64,000 nt of DNA from Antedon mediterranea (taxonomy: Eukaryota; Echinodermata; Crinoidea; Comatulida; Antedonidae). Positions 1 through 14,200 of the stretch are shown here, in pieces. Position numbers and translations under genes: made by a program. The stretch is taken from positions 21,451,201-21,515,200 of the forward strand of contig NC_092670.1 of assembly GCF_964355755.1 (NCBI RefSeq). The letters run 5' to 3'. The notes beneath the pieces are model-generated. The model ran no database searches, had not been told where the DNA came from, and saw only the letters and a list, made by a program, of their open reading frames with translations. The stretch's first letter is position 1. Each line of letters begins with the position of its first letter.

Positions 1-85
1 TGGACATGATGATGTCAAATCACTACCATATTAGGGCACATCAAACTTTTTTTGTCAAACTAGTTTGATAGTGTAGACAGAGCTT
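1..85. mobile_element. MITE copy (partial), family with GCTCTGTCTACACTATCAAA ends
   Basis: The right end of a short inverted-repeat element, cut by the window edge. It ends in a TTTGATAGTGTAGACAGAGC-type terminus at 66-85 and shares the internal phrase about a ~140-bp copy at 7651-7790 and a complete 120-bp copy at 17098-17217. It lies in the MRPS7 intron after the last exon seen here. The superfamily is not determined; no coding capacity. Confidence 0.7.
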
Positions 86-266
86 AAGAATTTCCAATGA
101 CAACTTATAAGACTTTGATTGTGTAGAGCATCTTGTGTATATGTTTGTCATGTGATCTAAATAGGTTGGGACAGTGAATGAACTTGCACTCATAGTTTTT
201 TAACCATGACAAGTTCATTCCAAAATATCTTTGATTTTAAAGAGAGCAGTAAAGAAGCCTACTCAC

Positions 267-1595
267 TTGATAGCTTTTACCCCCTCTTTTAATTGATGTT
301 AAACCAATCAGTGGTTTACAATTCTCAATGGCTTTATTAAATATTTTGGATGGGTTTAGTTCGATTGAGGACTTGCTCTCTTCATCTGCTTTCAAATATT
401 TACTATACTGAATTTTCTTAATTTCAAAATAGGTCTGCAAAAAGGAGAAAAAATGGTTTAACAAAAGAATAATCATTTTAATCCTAAAAGAAAACCAGCA
501 TCTTACAGCAGGCTCTCCCATACATTAACCTAATGAGCACTATATATAGAAAAGTCTATTTATTATTTATTTATTTATTCTTTCTTTAAACTGAAATACA
601 CTTTCAATACAAATGCACTGATTTCCAAAGTGGTTCAGTAAACATATTTATAAAGAAAATAAAATATAAAAGAAAAACAAAAAGAAAGAAAACAGATATA
701 AAACTATTTACAAATTGTGAAGGAAAAAAGGTTAATAAATACATATATGTTTTCTATAGTGAAGATTTAAAAGTTGCCAAAGACATATTATGGAGTTCTG
801 ATTTTATGTTATTTGGTAGACAATTCCTTAAGTAATGATACCTTATTCATAATTCGTATACAAACTTCTTTCTTTCCATCTTCCATCATTACATTTATAA
901 ATTTGCTGAAAATACAATAAAAACAATTAATTGACATACAATACAGTAACAAAAGTAGTACTAGTACTTCTGGCAGTGAAGATTTAGTTTTTTTTCTCAA
1001 TAAACCCAAACAGTGTACCTACATTGCTAATGGATCTGAAGTTAAAGATGACGTGAGGTTGTGTGGCGCAGCTTTGACAGGTGTGCTGATGTCAGTGGGA
1101 AGTTCTCCAGATTTGTAAACCTCTGGGTCTGCAATTGGTTCTACATACGTTTTTGGGTAACGACTATATCGAACTTGAAAAAAGCTGAGAATGAAATTAA
1201 AATAAACAATATAATAAGTATCGACTATTTTAAACACAAAAACATAAAACTAAATAGTATAGATGTCGATAAAACGAAATCTCTGACAATCTTCAAACCT
1301 AGGCCTGTGCCAAAAAACCCTCGTATTTCACATATGGCATAACCACCGGCTGAACCCCATTTTACCTGCAGCTGACCATAATGAAAGAAGACTGAACACG
1401 GGCTTAAGTTTCGCTAACCACTTTATTACTGTTGTTATAAGTTTTAAAAGATACGAAAGTCTCTAAAATTTGTATAACAATTCAAATTCTAAATTGTGCT
1501 AATGAAATTTACCAAAAGCTAGATTTGCAGCATAAGCTAGCAGCAAAATATTTCGTAGAAAATGTCTGGGCAGCAACTATCGTGGGAAGCGCCAT
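267..1595 (-). CDS. MRPS7: 28S/small-subunit ribosomal protein S7, mitochondrial (uS7m), 5' part
   Basis: Four coding exons are supported by splice sites and reading phase: 1513-1595, 1023-1184, 842-905 and 267-434, giving 159 codons. Exon 1 starts at an ATG at 1595 and encodes a Ser/Thr/Ala/Lys-containing leader (MALPTIVAAQTFSTKYF) that looks like a mitochondrial targeting peptide. Exon 2 carries VRYSRYPKTY and VKAAP..LTSS, and exon 3 carries KFINVMMEDGKK. Exon 4 carries IFNKAIENCKPLIGL and GGKSYQ. These align in order with animal MRPS7, a uS7-family protein that organises the 3' major (head) domain of 12S rRNA. All donors are GT and all acceptors AG. The last third (the highly basic C-terminal region) must lie off the left edge, since nothing in 1-266 reads as the missing exon. 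The start codon lies 684 bp from the divergent CK1 start. Confidence 0.92.
558..720 (-). repeat. Retroelement 3' end (antisense), shared with 12068-12290
   Basis: A run of TTTA units at about 561-580 is followed by sequence containing gatttccaaagtggttcagt. The same phrase follows a TTTA run at 12071-12090. This looks like the poly(TAAA)-type tail and 3' end of a retroelement lying on the minus strand. It sits in MRPS7 intron 3. The family is not identified, and the far boundary is uncertain. Confidence 0.5.
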
Positions 1596-2278
1596 TTTGA
1601 TTTTTGGATTTTGAGCAAGTTAAAATTGATCAAGGAGGGGTGTCCCTGAATTTTCTTTTGAAACCAAGCCTTTAAACAATGGATTTCTTGTTAGAAATAT
1701 ATGTAAACACTCTTATAATTAGTTAATGTTTTATTAAATTTAGGCATATTTTGCCAATGTGTAATGTCTTTTTTGTTATTTTTTTGCCTTCATGTACTGT
1801 CTCTCTGAACTTTCTATTTAAAAGTCCTACCGATATAAAGTTCATCATCCGGGTTGCTGGTGAGATCTCGATAAAAAATTAGCGCATGCGTACTAAAGCA
1901 AAGAGATGCAACAGAAGGAATAGTTGACGTTTGGAGGATCAAAATGAAAAATTGAAAACCGTTTATAATCTATCTCATCAAATGATGAATATTACTGAAT
2001 CTGTGATATTGATGACGGATGAAATTGCTAGATGAATTATTATAACTTATAGTTTGAAAAGATTGAGGAAATAGTAATTGAAAAAGGTGATATTTATTGT
2101 GTTTTTCATGGTGTATATCTTTTGTTGACGACGTAGCTAAGACAGCTGATTCATACAAATGACTAAGCCGTCTGCCTGATCTTTGTAGGGAAGTGACCAG
2201 GTTTCTGTTTCCAGTTTATCCTTTTTATGGACCTTCTTTGAAATATAGATTCTTATGTGAATCTTTTCAAATTTCAGA
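1596..2278. promoter_or_regulatory. Divergent MRPS7 / CK1 promoter interval
   Basis: The 683 bp between the two divergent start codons must hold the MRPS7 promoter and probably that of the kinase. AGCGCATGCG at 1881-1890 resembles an NRF-1 site, which would suit a mitochondrial ribosomal gene. A possible CK1 5' non-coding exon would end at a GTGAGA donor at 1860, splicing to the CAG at 2275-2277 immediately before the CK1 ATG. TTTCTATTTAAAAG near 1810-1823 is a weak TATA-like box. All of these are inferred from motifs only. Confidence 0.45.
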
Positions 2279-5200
2279 ATGGAGTTGAGAGTAGGAAATA
2301 AATACCGTCTTGGTCGTAAGATTGGAAGTGGATCTTTTGGAGACATTTATTTGGGTAAGGAAATTGATTTTAACCTTTGAACTATAACAGGTAAAATGAA
2401 TATGAATGATATTCATAATTGTATACTATATTATTAAACTAGTCCTGACTAACCGCTTTGTCACTCATGACTCTGGACGGCTAATGCAAGGATAGGCCTA
2501 TGGCTAGAGACATTACCCATTAATTACCAATTCTATTTAATAAACGGTAGCAACAGCACCTGTAAATATTGTGGGACTGTAAACTGTAGTGTAAACAGTC
2601 ATTGGTAATTATTGTTTTGCACCTGACGGGCAGTTTTAAAATAGAGCTTAGGGTTTTCCCAGTCGTCCGTGTGAATATCGCCTTCAAATATTTAGCCTAC
2701 TCCTAATAAAGACAATGTAATTAAGTGTTTTAACCCATTGACCCCTAAGTTTATTTTGCTCCCCTGGGACCCAAAAAGCATATGTCATATAATTAACCCT
2801 AACTTTTTTTCTAAACACAGACATTAAAAAAATTAAAAAACAAAAATAATGCAAAGGACATTTTATTTCCAAATATTTTATCAAATTTTTGTTACAACTT
2901 ATTTTGGCGGAGTATGGATTATGCAAATTTTAGAAATATTTTTGGAAAATTATTAAAAATTTGTAATTTATCTTTGACTACCAAATGCACAAAAATTAAT
3001 AAATATTTCATAATAAAACTCATCTCTTCATCAGAACCTATTTCTTCTTTTCAAAATAAGACCAAACTTGACCATTATGAATGACCGGTTTCGAAATTAT
3101 GAAGAAATTAGTAGACTGACTCATCCGACGATGACCATATGGGGCCTAGGCCTATCGGGAGCCGCCCCGAGAGCGTCGTCGCCGCTGTTTGTTCACCGGG
3201 AATGTTAAAAAAAACATCCCGAAAGCGACTTGGAATTCGGGATTCTCACGCGCACCGGCATCCCTCGGGAGCTTAGTCCGCTGTTTTAGACGTGTAGCTT
3301 GCAGAAAATTTGACGAAAATGCGTCGAAAACTTATGAAATTAAAACAAGTTTGGTATCAAAATGTTTGTCAAAAGTTATGCTTCAATAAACTGACCTTTG
3401 CGCAGAGTTTGAACAAATATTTCATGCCCATAATGCATCTGACATGTCAGGGTTCATATTACAATCAAAGGTAAACAATATGGCGCGGCCCTCGTGAGGA
3501 CATCTTCACGACTTTTCTCCGGTAGAAAAATCACATTTTTACATGGAAATATGACGATTTAGACACTGTAACTGATACATAATCTTTATTTATTATACAT
3601 TTATTGTATACAAGCTTCAAAATAGTGATTATTAGAAATAAAGATGGATTTTAGACGATTTTACGTTGTATGTTTAGGCCTAGATTCATTCAACGCGCCT
3701 GTCGCGTTTCGAACAGCGTGCTTCGAAAAACGGTTATATTTTCAAATTTTATTTTCAAACTAACTTCAACAATTGTTTTTATATATTTAGAAGCATATTT
3801 TTTAAAAAAAAGTTGAGTATTTTGTATAATTTGTTGTTACAATTCATGCACAGCAAACTGCGCATGTAAATTCGATTTACTTTTTTTTTGTTGATAATTT
3901 GTTTACAATGACCTTGACTTTTAACCTTTTGAGCGCTTTAAGCGCTTATCGTGGTGAATCGGTTAAACCATTTTCTTGTTTACAAAAATCTAATCATTTT
4001 TTAATACAACACAATGGTAATAAATTGAATTTGAATTGTATTGTATCATCCATTATAGGAATAATCAATTATATCCAGATTGGTATAGTTAATTGTATTC
4101 CCTGCACTAACAATAACGTCTCATATTCACATAAAACATATGCTGCGGGCCACCAGTAATTTCAGTCAATATACAGTACTATTCAGAACATGGTTTGTCT
4201 ACCTCTTTGTCTGTCATTACAATTTACTGATATATATATGAATATCAATTAATATCAGACATTGATATGAGCCACACCTAGACAGAAAGTACTGTGTATT
4301 TACTATGACAACTACTATAATAAAACAAGGAAATTCCAAATAAATTGTAAACAATATAATGTGATACTCTTGTGTGTTATTATGAAGTGTTCAGACGCAT
4401 AAAGAATACTGTATATATATTATAATAATTGTACTTGTACTGTGACAAAGAAGCAAATTCCAATTGTATTATTTGTTTAAAATGTAACTAACAAAATAAT
4501 AATAGACTGGTACTTTTATTGTATTATGGAGGATTTAAAAATAGTTAATTGTACTACTTTCACTCGAGATAAAGTTGTACCAATTAAATGCAGTCGGTGA
4601 ACTTCTAAATAATTAAATTTATCTGTTCATTAAACTAAATAGGATAAATTAGTTTTTAATGCCATTCAAATTCTGTAAATAAGCGAGTAATATAATATCT
4701 GATTTAATTATTAATTACTTGAATAATAATGAGATTATTGTATAATATTTTGTCTTTTCCTTCCTTCTTCTAGGTACGAATATAACAAATGGAGAGGAAG
4801 TTGCAATTAAGTTGGAATGTATCAAAACAAAACATCCACAATTACACATAGAGAGCAAATTCTATAAAATGATGCAAGGAGGAGGTACATATTTTTACAT
4901 TTTGTTAATGTACTCGTGCGAATATGAGCATTTTCTAAATATTTGTATAGGGTATTTATTGTTTATGAGATTACTGGCGCTAATTGTAGCTTCATGTGAA
5001 CACTGCTTATTGAATGCTAGCTTCATGTGAACACTGCTTATTGAACACTAACTCTAGCTTCATGTGAACACTGTCTACCAACCGACCAATCTCTCTCTAT
5101 TTTAAGATAATCAAATAATATGCGTAAATGAAGCATTAAGATACATTTTACCTTTCCCTGACCTTTGGTTGATATTCATCTTACAAAATGCCTTGCTTCA

Positions 5201-8200
5201 AAGGGAAGGTGAATACATTTATATAAACTACAGGTACAGTAACAATTCACAGATTTACCTCTTGATATATTGTACTTTTTGTACAGACCAGTGCCACTGA
5301 AACAGAACAACAATATGACACTAAAGAATCATTTCTAAATTATCCTCAAATTTACCTAATTATCGTTTTTTCTAGGAACAATGCATTTTCCGTAGGTTTT
5401 AGATAGATATTGCAGATGTAGACAACTTGAATGCATAAAACCAGGCAAATAAACAAATCTGTTAAGCGACACGCATGCCATTTCAAAGTCTATACTGTGA
5501 AAACTGCTCAGACTTCTCATTCTTAAGCCCAGTTTGTGTAGAAATTAGCCCCAGTTCTAAAGCTTGAATGCAGTGACATGACGTAATACAAGTGACAGTT
5601 TTGATGGTCCATATTTGTGGTGTGGTACTGTATGTCCTTGTATTGGATCCATCCAAGCTTAAGCAGTGCTCATTTTAACAGCTCACTTTATGCAGTATGC
5701 TACTGTCTGTAGTTTGCTTTAGATTAAAGACACTGGAGCTACATTTGTTTGACCTAATTTAAGGTCACACACTACATTTTATGTAAAAATAAATACTATA
5801 CTGTATGTACCTATTGCGATATTTTTTCGTCTTTGAATGGTTAAAATTGTGAAAAATTCTTTTAATCGATTCTAATAATTTTAGCAGCCCGCTATAAATC
5901 CCAACATGCATCGCGCAGTGATTGAGATGTGTTGCATCGACTTTGAGCGACCATGTGAAATGGTAAACAAATAAAAGAACCACAACTTTTCAATGAAAAT
6001 ATCAGGTCTTCCTCAATTTGTATTTAATGGATTCTTCCAAAAACGAAGACGTCAGGGTAGGTCTACAGCTAGCGTGCAATGTTTGTATGTTACCGTTCTT
6101 TACCAGCTTGGCCTACAAAACTAAGCCTAACTAAGCTAAACCTAGAATCGTCCACGAGAGAACTTTCAACGCGAGCTACAGTACTTAGATTATGAGATAA
6201 TGCATTGTTTTTCTCTTTAGAACAGACATTTAAGACAAGAAATGACCTGGGTTAATGATTTTAAAGTTATAATTATTAATATGCATTATTTTTACAAAAC
6301 AGCAAAAATTGCAAGTCTAGTGTCTTTAACTGGCCCAGTGGTTTAGTAGGCATGTTATGGTTTTGACTAATCAATTGAATTAAACTGTTTTTGCTAATAG
6401 AAATAACAGCTTTCAAATTTCATTAAAAATTCATTAAAATCATTAGAAATTAGTCATTTTAACCCAACCCATTTTAGAATATTTAAATAATGAATAAATT
6501 ATGAATAGTAAATAATGACAAAAACGTGGATGAGTCATTTGTGTAATTTTCAAGTTAAACTCTTGCAAATTATTTAATGTCACTATTTTCCAAGAAAATA
6601 TAGCATTGAAGAAGAAAACTCTTTGTAGAGAAATGTAATTTTAAGAAATCTAATTAAATTGAAATAAAAAGAATTCTTGCTGCGGATTAGAAAGTAGGCC
6701 ATGTTTTCCTATTCAAAGCATGGATGATTGGTGGAGATGGACAATTTCTGCTTCCCCACAAATTCTTTGAGTTTTATGTAAGTGTTTTCGGTGTCTAACC
6801 TATACATCTTCATGGTCATCCACAACTTGTTTGTATCCAAGACCCTAAGTACGTCCCTGGATATATATTGCTAATTAGAATGATTAGGTGACTTTTAGCA
6901 CTTACAGATAGTATTATACCCCATTCTGTTTATAACTATACTTAACAGTGGCCATTGTTCTATTGTATTCACATTGACAATCTTTGGAAGATTACCACTG
7001 GTGAACAATAGGATTGTATCCATCGTAGGGATTCACCTGATTTGAAAATCAATATTAAGACAAGTATTTATATGTTTCTAACTACTGTACTGGGTGTGCA
7101 GGATTGAAGATAGTACTTTGACCTTGTGTCTGGTAAAACATTGGAGAGCTGGCTACAACAAAAATTAGCACCTTGGTCAGTTGCCAACTACTGTACCTTC
7201 TTTAAAAATAAGTCATTCTTCATTCTTTGTGTTTGAAACTGTTATGTGATTTGATAGTACAGTCAACTTTCCTTCAAAACCAGACTTCTCTTGAGGTCCA
7301 AAAGTCTCAAACCAGACAGTGGCATAGCCCAAGGCTTTCTGGTATTGGGATTGGAAAGTGAGTTGTACAATACTTTAGAGTTTACCACCACATTTTGCAT
7401 CAAAATACAACCAATGTATAGCTTGATGATGATAATTAAGAAATTTAACTATAAAAAAAATTGTACCATACAGTAGATTAAATACTATGATGAATGAATA
7501 TTAAAAAATACTTCCAGTAATTTGTTATTCTAAAAAAATGCTGATAAAATTCATTTTAGGGAGTGTCATTATAAATTGCATGAAACAAGATGTACTGTAG
7601 CATGATTTATGTAAAGTAGGTAGAGTAATTTAGTTTAAAAAAATCTTTTTAAGCTCTGTCTACAATATCAAACTAGTTTGACAAAAAAAGTTTGATGTGC
7701 CCAAATGTGGTAGTGATATGGATCAATATTAGTGCACATCACAGCACATTTGTTGTCACATAAAATTTGATAGTGTAGACATTGTTTTCTAAGCGTAGCA
7801 CTAAAGGTGGGATTGTTCGCATTTGGCTTATTCCAGGCTGGAAAAAACATTCTGTGGCATTGATATATGTTGTACAATCATTTTAAACCAATCCTTGACA
7901 TTAGGAATCATAAGTAAGACATCCCATTTTTAATGTTTTGTGGATAAAATAATTACTACACAATAGTACTACAAAATAGTGCTTTTTTTGTTGGTTTTGT
8001 AATGGCTTGTAATTTGAAATTGCATTATTACTGTGACAGTAAAATATTTCAACATTTTTATTCAATGGTTGACCAGTTAAAAGCTAACCATATTTAATTC
8101 CACTGCATGTAATACTAATGTCGCCTTGACTGCGTTACAAGTAAACGTCGTCGTTACACACTAATCACAATCTGTACTTACTATTATTGCTATGCATATT

Positions 8201-11200
8201 TCTAGGGGCTAATTTTAGCTCTTGTTGTCATAGTTCAAATGAAACTCGTATAGCCTAGTTCTAATGTGGCTTTTAGTTTGGGGATTTTTGATTCTGTGAA
8301 AATAATTTTATTAACAATATTTTAATTAAAGTAGAGAAGAATATGTGCAAAAATGAGGTTGCTACAAATTTAATGTTAATTTATTTCAATCTAGGGAAGG
8401 ACATTTTAAATTAGATGGACCATAATGTTGATTGTTGATTCAAAATTAAAATATTTCACATATTTAATACATTTCTGTACAGTACATTGCGTGAATGAAT
8501 GAATACAATTATTTCAGTACTGTCAAGAATATAAATTAACATAATTTTGATAGTGCGTAGTTGTTTGGGAAAATGCATTAAATGCAAACTGGAGCTAGAA
8601 CAAATGCTCATTGGTTTTCACAAAATGTTTTATTATTGGTTATCATTACACCAGCGCATCCGAAGCTTTCATTTACACTCATCCACTGGAAGAAGTTAAA
8701 ATATTAATAGGATTATTTTTAGGAAATCATTTCCAGTGGTTTTCGATTACTGCAAGTCGGTTTTATTGTATTTAGATACCAATTTATAGAACAGATCCAT
8801 GCAGGATTTTGATTTTAATACCTCAAAGGATGTCCTGGTAGAAGCCACAATATATGACCGGTGGTGAGTGATTAATAATAATAATACTCACCTTTGTGTC
8901 ATGGACAACAGATTTTAGTATTATTGAATTAAAGTATTGAGACAAAAGGTTTAGACTACAGTAGCGTATAGGGCAACAGTTTTACTCTTTGTTGTTATAT
9001 TTTGAGACTAAAGGCCAATTTACAAAGACGAGGAGTAACGGTAATACAAATATACAGTACAGAAAGAAAATACTGCAACTTTACCTACGAAGTAGCTTCG
9101 TAGATAGAACGTAGGCTACGTTGTTGGCTTCGTAGGTTCCATTGTTTGGCTTCGTAACCTCAATAAACAACTTTCAATGAGCTACGTTCTGAACTTCGTA
9201 GGGAGTTTGTAACCTAAATAAACAACCCTACGATGTTCTTAGTGAAGTAAGGTGTGAAATTAATGTGTTAAATTTAACTGGCGGAGGACAAAGTTGTAAA
9301 TTAATAAAAAATAAATAATATTTTTTAATCGTAATCTTTTCCTTCGTGCGTGTTTACCTACTCAACGGCGAATATAAATATAAATTTCCCACGATGTATA
9401 ACGTAGAGAGAGACACGATCCAACACAGGTGAACCGCAACGAACAGGCCAACTAATATAGCGAACGTCCAGTCCCATCCAGAAACGATGCCGAGAAAAAA
9501 AGATCGTAAACAATTCATTCTAAATATAGCATCAGGACGTTCAATCGGTCGCTCAAAAAGACTGCCGACAGAAGACCGTAACAGTCTGGACCGTAATTAA
9601 TACAGACCTAGTTTTTTTTGGTCACATGGCATGAAACGCGATACTCTCTGCTTACCGCAATCTCTCACACGTTTTTTTTTACTCAGTACGAGCATGAGAG
9701 GGTGGCTACCGTCTGACGACGATAAAACAGTAATTAAGATCGTGTACCTGGATTTTGTGTCACATGACATGAAACATAATACTCTCTCTAAACTGCTCAG
9801 CTCACATGTTTTTTCCCCTCCAAATTCTGGTCGGGCCTTTTTCTTTATACATGTCGTAAATCATTTTAAAAGGCCTATTATGTATGTTAAATCTTAATAA
9901 TGGAATATATATTTATTTTGCATATATTTTGTTGGTGTCCTAGCCTAGGTGTCGTTGTTTTTATAATTCGCTAACCCAATAAGGTAGGAATAAATAATTT
10001 ATAGTGTAGGCCGCCGACTCTCTCTACGTGAGCTGAGGTCCACCGGCCCGATGTCGTTTCGTCGGCGGATTTCCGTCCAAATTAGGATAACCGATGCGTA
10101 GGGAGGCTACAAAAATCTTTAGGTAGGATTTTAATTAGCAAACAATACATTGTTTGTTTGCATTGTCCATGCTTCTACGAACCACCTTACGATCGAGGCG
10201 TAGCCTAGATTTCATAACAATACATCGTAGGCTACGAACAATACATCGTAGGCTAAGAACAATACATCGTAGGCTACGAACAATACATCGTAGGAGAGAA
10301 CAATACATCGTAGGAGAGAACAATACATCGTAGGAGAGAACAATGACCTACGTTCTACCTACGAAAGCCTACGCGTAGATACGAAGCAGTAATTTCTTTC
10401 TGTACTGTAGAATGTATGTTATTCCTTATGACCATTTACACACAACCAGCGGTTTTCCCTCTCAGAAGAGATAGAGATTCTACTGTATGTTGGACAAGCA
10501 CTGTTTTCCGATTACCATTACTGCTCGACTGTGTAAATTGGCCTTTACCCAGCATACGTCTACCATTAGTAGATGAAAGAAAGCCTGTAATAATATTATA
10601 ACCAAAATTGATCGTTTTGTACTTGGTGTGATAGTGAAAAAGCTCCCAGTACAAAATGTAGTGTTTAAGTTTCAGACTGTACACAATATAACCCTACAAA
10701 CCTTTGGGCTGTTTTTTATTTGACACAAACTGACACATTATAAGACCATACACAACATGTAATTTTTCCATAACACTACTGAACAATTAAAACAAAAAAC
10801 ATGGTCATAAGATGTCATAAGGTGGTCATACTGAAGTATATTACACAGTACTGTAGAACTTCTTTTTAACTGGCATAACCTTTACCTCAAATGGTACCCC
10901 CCCCCCCCCCCCCCCGACAGCATTTAGAGGAATCTGTATTTCTACTACTAGGACCAGACTAATGATAACAAAGCTAACTCTAACCCATATAACTTAGTAT
11001 TATCTGTGCTGGGTATGGTATGAAATCAAGCCATGGCCATATTATTATTACAGTAAAGGAATTCTGTCATGGAAACATCACACATTGATTTAGTAATCCT
11101 AACATACTTAGAATTACTGATATTTCTAATTAGAAGCCACTGATAATATCAGGCATGCACTATGCTATAGTGCATGTACTGTTGTTGACCTTTATTGACA

Positions 11201-14200
11201 TTTTGGTATGAAAGAAATAAGCATCTTCATTTGTCACAGTTTATAAAAATAAACATTTGGAGCAGGATGTTATATCTACAGTATCACCTCTGTTTAAAGA
11301 GATAAGGCTGCATTATTATTTTTTTCCACAATTGTTTTAAAATTATATATTGTAGGTTTTGTTTTTATACTGAATAAAAATTAAATTTGACTTTAATTAA
11401 ATCAATGTCTGTGTTACTATAGCTATATTGCTTGTATCCATGGGAAGATAATTTACTTTCTCATTGCCTCTTCTTTTGAGTGTCATTGGTCTTACTGTAT
11501 TATTACACATGTGCGCGATAAAAAATATTAATTCCAAGGTAATGCGTTAGACCGTCTCCCATTGTTCTGATCATCTACAATAACTATATTTCATGTTATT
11601 TTTTTATTTACAGTGGGGATACCAACAATAAAATGGTGTGGAGCAGAAGGGGATTACAATGTAATGGTGATGGAGCTATTAGGACCTAGTTTAGAGGATT
11701 TGTTTAACTTCTGTTCCAGAGAATTCAGTCTTAAAACTGTTCTACTATTAGCAGACCAGCTGGTAAGTTAAGAATGCAGGTATTGCAGAACTAAATTTGT
11801 TGGCCTACATTATAACTGGCTGTAGGGGTGGAACTTGTTGACTTCAGGCCTACTCAACTAAGAGTTTCCCATTTATGCTTACAACCCATATACTATTTGA
11901 TTAGAATTCGTGTTCAACAGCTAACCATGCACTTGTTTTTAAAAATTTACAAATTTGGCAAAAAATAAAATTGGCAGCCTTTCAGCAGTTTTGCGAAAGG
12001 AAAATTGACCTTGGCGTAAGCGTAGCAACCCCAGTTTGTTAACTAATGAACACTAAATCATGTGAAAGAAATTTATTTATTTATTCTGTCTTTATACTGA
12101 ATGACACTTTTAGTGCTAGAGCATTGATTTCCAAAGTGGTTCAGTAGAGAACATTAACAATAATAAAAATATTCAATAACAAATTTACATTAGTAGTACA
12201 CACACATTTACAAAAAGTAAACAATATCTACAAAACATAGAGGATATAAAAAATGAAAGGTATTCAAGGTAAAATTTACTTAATACTTAATCAGTAATAT
12301 TTTGAATTGAATTTTTAAAAGTTGAAAGTGTCAATGATTTATAGTTTGTTTTTGTGTCAATTGAAAAAGGGGAAAAAAACAATAAATCATACACACTCAC
12401 ATTTTTATACTGGATAGTTCGGAAAAGTTATATAACTTGAATTGAATAGTGTTAAGGAGTTGATTGAAATGTTAAGGCCCCATTTATTATTAATTGGATT
12501 TCTTTGAATCATTAGAGAGAAAGTTGGAGACAGTCATTAAATAATTTCCTAACATTTTTGTTTAATTACTAGTAATGAGTTCATAGAAATTACACCTTGT
12601 AATGGAAATTGAAATTAATGAAACCTTTCCACAGAATTTATTTTGTGACATTTATAAAATTTAATTTTAAAAAAATAACCGTCCTCAATACAAATGATAA
12701 TGCATTAAATATAAAACATATTCCTAAGTACTACGTCTGTATTTGAAATGCTAGTGGTAGGCTATTTCTCGGTTTGTTTTTTCCTTCATACGTTTGATTT
12801 ACTCCTAACTGAAAATATTATATCAAGGAAGCGGAATTGGGTTCCGATGAGTATGATTACCAACTGTTCATGCTAAATAAATCAACGAGAAAATAAATAA
12901 ATCTATTGTTTATGATGCTTCATTTATTCAACTACCTGTACTCAAACATCTTAACAATAGCTTAAATATCATTGGCTGTAAGAAGTGTAAACCGTAATTA
13001 TATAAGCATTGTTTGAAATCTGAGAAAATATTCACCTATTGTTACAGCACAATGTTGCATAATAACAATGCAATTAGCATAATTAACTAACTCCTATTTT
13101 TGTAGTTCAAACTGATTATTGGCTAATTGTGTCATTTGTGCCAATACAGTAGAATATGTATAAATTCTTATTTTGTGTTTCTTAAACCTATTCAACAGAG
13201 ATGCCGGAGTATCAGCTCCTTTTTGTACATGCAGGAATTTTGGGGAATTTTGTACTATGTACATTGTTGTACATGTAAGCATGATTAATATGTCTTCCTT
13301 TTGATAACAAAGAGAAATGACTATTCAATTTGGCATTAACAAACTACAGGCTTAGTCTTAACTTTATAGTTTGGTTTTTAATATTAAATGCAATGTACAA
13401 TACATTATTCAACTATAGTTGAAGGAAATAGTCAAGTAGATATTTTATTTTAAAATAGCATACTGTACATTATAGCATTTACTGTTAAAATAAAGAATAT
13501 ATTTTATAATTTTTAACTTTACTGGTCACTTTTTTTGCTTAAAATTGGACATTTTTTACAGTAAAATAAAGAATATATTTATAATTTTAATTGTTGTACA
13601 CAAAAACTTTACCGGTCACTTTTGCTAGATACAGTAAAGTACCGTATATTTCGGTGTATAAGTCGCACCTGTGTATAAGACGCACCCCCTAACTGAGAGT
13701 AAAATATCGGTATTTTTTATATCGTCGATGTATAAGACGCACTTTATATTTCATCAAAACAATGTTTTTTTTAAATTGTAATCAATATTATTGTAATAAT
13801 ATATTGTTATATCTACAACGGAGTCCTTTATTTAGGGTTTTTCTTACCTAGGCTCGGCCGCACCCAGCCTCAACAAGCCTAACTTGTTATTCATGAGTTT
13901 CGCCGCAACATCGAGTGCATGACCGTGTGTTACACGCACGTGTGGGCTAGCCTCGCTCAATCATTTCGAGAGGGCGCACATTTTCACGGACAATCGTATT
14001 CGATTATTATCTATGTATCCAAGAAGTGTATACGCTAGGTCCATGCTATAATCAACTGGAGAATATACTAGTCGAATACCATAGACCATGTGGCCGCCAA
14101 GAAGGGCTTGCGCTGGGGGTACGGCGGTCTGCGATCGTGCGTATAACTATAAACAAATACTAGGCCTAGTAGTAGGCTAGGCCTATTCCAATCGTAAACG

